Source: JAUXLW01 sp964195005 (GTDB lineage: Bacteria > Actinomycetota > Acidimicrobiia > Spongiisociales > SHLN01). Taken from it: a stretch of DNA of 33,999 bases. Shown here in pieces: positions 32,111 to 33,999 of the stretch (its first letter is position 1; every line of letters begins with the position of its first letter). The DNA is taken from NCBI GenBank assembly GCA_964195005.1, contig CAXMOO010000043.1, positions 1 through 33,999 on the forward strand, read 5' to 3'. A model generated the notes under the pieces. The model saw only the letters and a list, made by a program, of their open reading frames with translations. It had not been told where the DNA came from and searched no databases. The position numbers and the translations under genes were made by a program.

Positions 32111-33240
32111 CGGATCCAGAGAAGACTGTGATTGAGCTGCTGACGCAGCGCGGTAAGCAGAGGGGCTTTCTAACCATGGCCGAGGTCCAGCAGGAGCTGG
32201 TCGACGCCGAAGCCCCGGTGGACTCATTTGAACGGGTTTTAGAGCACCTTGAAGCAGCCAAGATCCTGATCGAGGAGGACGGGCCCGAAGCCTGGGACGA
32301 CCTTCACTCCGGCGACGGTCTGATCGTTGTTTCCGATCCGGTTCGCATGTATCTCCAGGAGATCGGCCGGGTCCCCCTGCTGACGCCACAGCAAGAGGTG
32401 GAGCTCGCCATGCAGATAGAGGGCGGGCGTCGGGCCGTTTTCAAGCTCGACGAAGAGGGCGAGAAGCTCGAAAAGGACGCCCGGGCGATTCTCGAGTCGA
32501 CGAGCCGGAAGGGTGAACGGGCTGCGGAGCATCTTGTGGAGGCCAACCTGCGGTTGGTCGTGTCAATCGCCAAGAAGTATGTGGGCCGGGGAATGCCGCT
32601 GCTCGATATGTTCCAGGAGGGAAATCTCGGCTTGATGCGAGCGGCCGAGAAGTTTGATCATCGCAAAGGTTTTCGCTTCTCGACCTATGCCACATGGTGG
32701 ATTCGCCAGGCTGTGACTCGAGCCCTGGCCGATCAGGGCCGCACGATACGGGTTCCGGTCCACATGGTCGAGACGATCAACAGGCTGATTCAGGCTCAGC
32801 GGTCGCTGATGCAGGAGCTGGGTCGCGAGCCGACGATCCCGGAGATCGCCGCCGATCTGGAAGTCGATCCGGAGCGCGTCACCGAGCTACGTCGGATCGC
32901 CCAGGATCCGGTTTCGCTCGAGAGCCCGCTTGGAACTGAGGATGAGTCGACATTGGGCGACTTCGTTGAGGATCGCGAAGCGGACGTCCCTGTGGAGGTT
33001 GCGTCTTTCAAGCTCTTGCAGGAATACATCGCTCATGCCCTGGAGGAGCTAAATGATCGTGAGCGTCAGGTCCTGGTGATGCGTTTCGGCTTAGACGACG
33101 GCAAGGTCAGGACCCTCGAGGAGGTCGGGGCGCACTTCGGGGTCACAAGAGAACGGGTTCGTCAACTCGAAACCAAGGCCCTGGCCAAACTACGCCTGCC
33201 TGCCCGCAACCGCGAGTTACAGGGCTTCCTCGACTCCTAG
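32107..33240 (+). CDS. rpoD: RNA polymerase principal sigma factor RpoD/SigA
   Basis: This is the housekeeping sigma factor that directs core polymerase to promoters. It has 377 residues, with a compact region 1.1 (TVIELLTQRGKQRGFLTMAE, residues 7-60) and region 1.2 (DPVRMYLQEIGRVPLLT). Region 2 has NLRLVVSIAKKYVGRG, FQEGNLGLMRAAEKFD and FSTYATWWIRQAVTRAL, the last being the part that contacts the -10. Region 3 has GREPTIPEIA, and region 4.2 has VTRERVRQLETKALAKLR. It has no long acidic or Lys/Ala-rich N-terminal extension of the kind seen in some actinobacterial SigA proteins. GTG overlaps the dnaG stop. It is presumably the factor that reads the TAnnnT promoters seen in this window. Confidence 0.97.
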   Translation: MTDPEKTVIELLTQRGKQRGFLTMAEVQQELVDAEAPVDSFERVLEHLEAAKILIEEDGPEAWDDLHSGDGLIVVSDPVRMYLQEIGRVPLLTPQQEVELAMQIEGGRRAVFKLDEEGEKLEKDARAILESTSRKGERAAEHLVEANLRLVVSIAKKYVGRGMPLLDMFQEGNLGLMRAAEKFDHRKGFRFSTYATWWIRQAVTRALADQGRTIRVPVHMVETINRLIQAQRSLMQELGREPTIPEIAADLEVDPERVTELRRIAQDPVSLESPLGTEDESTLGDFVEDREADVPVEVASFKLLQEYIAHALEELNDRERQVLVMRFGLDDGKVRTLEEVGAHFGVTRERVRQLETKALAKLRLPARNRELQGFLDS

Positions 33241-33342
33241 AAACCTTCCTTCTCGGGGACAAGTACGCGAGGGGAATGAGGGTCCTCGGTCGTGCAGCGT
33301 CGGTCGATTCCCGCCCTGAGCCCAGGGAAGGAGAGTCTTATT

Positions 33343-33454
33343 TCCTCCTGGGGGAGGACCGCCCGAGCAAAGCGAAGGCGAGGAGGGCGAGCCTTCGCTG
33401 GAGGGAGCCGCGTCCCCCTTTCGTCACCGGCTACACCGGTGGCATCTTCCCCCG
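33343..33454 (+). repeat. Dispersed GC-rich module, copy downstream of rpoD
   Basis: This is the second copy of the module at 8275-8381, with an identical 24-base core at 33351-33374. It includes a hairpin CACCGG-CTACA-CCGGTG at 33425-33441. It begins about 100 bases after the rpoD stop, in the same orientation relative to its upstream gene as the greA copy. The rest of the 33241-33478 gap holds no gene I can support. Confidence 0.8.
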
Positions 33455-33478
33455 AGCTGAGCGAGGGGATTAAAGCAA

Positions 33479-33685
33479 CTAGTCGCCGGCGCTCTGGCGG
33501 CGGCGAGCCATTTCGTTGGCGGTATCCATTAGCGACTTTCCCTTGGCGCTGAGGTCCTGGACCACCGGCCGTGAGGTGAAGTCGCTCACCGTTGCCATTA
33601 TCTGGTCATACCGTTCGCGGCCTGCCTTGGCGCCGAGCACGTAGCCGACTCCCAGGCCGATGATGAGCCCGCTTTTAAATGCCAT
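33479..33685 (-). CDS. YtxH-like small membrane-associated protein
   Basis: This 68-residue protein has a Gly-rich N-terminal hydrophobic segment (KSGLIIGLGVGYVLGAKAGRE, about residues 4-24), followed by a helical, charged C-terminal part ending in ANEMARRRQSAGD. The GxGxGYxLGAKAGRERYDQI pattern is typical of YtxH-like proteins common in Actinobacteria, whose function is unknown. The ATG at 33685 is the only sensible start. It has no strong ribosome binding site, and a possible -10 TAAACT lies about 30 bases upstream. It is on the same strand as the next gene at the window edge and may be co-transcribed with it. Confidence 0.75.
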   Translation of the reverse strand: MAFKSGLIIGLGVGYVLGAKAGRERYDQIMATVSDFTSRPVVQDLSAKGKSLMDTANEMARRRQSAGD

Positions 33686-33748
33686 GAGACGATCTTTCGT
33701 TGGAGAAGGTCGAAGTTTAACCAGCGTTGCCGCGGCGGAGCTGGCCCC

Positions 33749-33999
33749 TTAGTTGCAATCGCAGGGGTTGTTGCCGCACTCCGGGCAACCGTGAACGTAG
33801 AAACGCAGGGCCTCGTTGAGGTCAATCCCCGTCTGGTTGGCTATGGAAGTGACCTCCACCATCACGCGGGCCAGTGTCTTGGCCCTGTCATCTATCTCTT
33901 TTTCTGCCAGGGAGGAGAAGCCGTGAATGCGGTTGTCGAGGGCGTCGATAGTAGCGTCGAGGCCCCGTGCAGCGTCCCGGTTGCCGTATAACTTTTGGA
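33749..33999 (-). CDS. C-terminal part of a MazG-like protein with Cys-rich tail (start outside window)
   Basis: An open minus-strand frame runs from the window edge to a TAA at 33749-33751 and encodes about 82 residues. The visible part contains DNRIHGFSSLAEKEIDDRAKT, then VEVTSIANQTGIDLNEALRFY, and ends GCPECGNNPCDCN. The pattern of an acidic helix, a hydrophobic helix, IAN..GIDL..AL and a closing CPxCxxxPCxC tail resembles MazG-like nucleotide pyrophosphohydrolases, which hydrolyse NTPs to NMP and pyrophosphate. The catalytic E-x-x-E part would lie outside the window. This is a tentative call: a different helical protein with a zinc-binding tail is possible. Confidence 0.5.
   Translation of the reverse strand, partial: QKLYGNRDAARGLDATIDALDNRIHGFSSLAEKEIDDRAKTLARVMVEVTSIANQTGIDLNEALRFYVHGCPECGNNPCDCN

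Noticed and set aside
33241..33342. Rho-independent terminator after rpoD
   Set aside because: No stable hairpin followed by a T-run is visible. The nearest hairpins are inside the repeat module further on.
1..33999. tRNA, rRNA, tmRNA or other structural RNA genes
   Set aside because: I scanned by eye for T-loop (GTTCGA-type) and other hallmarks and found none with a matching cloverleaf context. A covariance search could still reveal a missed small RNA.

Overview
This is a GC-rich, densely packed chromosomal segment from a member of the Actinomycetota. It probably comes from a deep-branching lineage such as Acidimicrobiia. I base this on the gene order (lepA-hemW-hrcA-dnaJ-rsmE and dnaG-rpoD), a BldD-type regulator, a DUF6457 protein next to mobA, Thr/Ser-rich extracellular linkers, and many GTG or leaderless starts. 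A PgpH-type 7TM-HD protein, which as far as I know the classical Streptomyces and Mycobacterium lineages lack, also points away from those groups. The taxonomic placement is inference from gene content. Almost all of the window is housekeeping. I see no tRNA or rRNA gene, CRISPR array, prophage or transposase gene.

Layout: 1-2522 is the 3' part of leuS, followed by a CPBP membrane protease and, convergently, a PPK2 polyphosphate kinase. 4128-7774 carries comEA, comEC and holA (DNA uptake and the Pol III clamp-loader delta subunit). 7775-8393 is a gene-free mosaic of GC-rich repeats. rpsT and greA then run leftward and an unassigned lipoprotein runs rightward. 10579-16304 is the lepA, hemW, hrcA, dnaJ, rsmE block with a CIRCE operator before hrcA. 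bldD and a HIT hydrolase follow. 17329-23108 is phoH-pgpH-ybeY-corC-era, in which every junction is a 4-base stop/start overlap; it ends at a 159-bp inverted-repeat element. 23299-24962 holds mobA, a DUF6457 gene and an FNT formate/nitrite channel. recO-uppS, a TauE/SafE permease, glyS, glpD and the dnaG-rpoD pair come next. After a second copy of the GC-rich repeat (33343-33454), the window ends with a YtxH-like gene and the C-terminus of a probable MazG-like protein.

How the genes work together: most are universal functions in translation (leuS, glyS, lepA, rpsT, ybeY, era, rsmE), replication and repair (holA, dnaG, recO), transcription (rpoD, greA), proteostasis (hrcA, dnaJ) and envelope synthesis (uppS). 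Signalling is represented by a predicted c-di-GMP-responsive BldD and a predicted c-di-AMP phosphodiesterase (PgpH), about 1.4 kb apart. Natural competence is suggested by comEA/comEC. Molybdoenzyme use is suggested by mobA beside a formate/nitrite channel.

The most notable non-coding signals are: (1) a TAnnnT -10-like hexamer placed exactly 6-7 bases before ten start codons that lack a Shine-Dalgarno sequence, implying extensive leaderless transcription; (2) compact divergent promoters whose -10 boxes lie 28-31 bp apart; (3) a dispersed GC-rich repeat family; and (4) the terminal-inverted-repeat element after era. I did not find a clearly novel multi-gene system. The repeats and promoter architecture are the parts least explained by known families.
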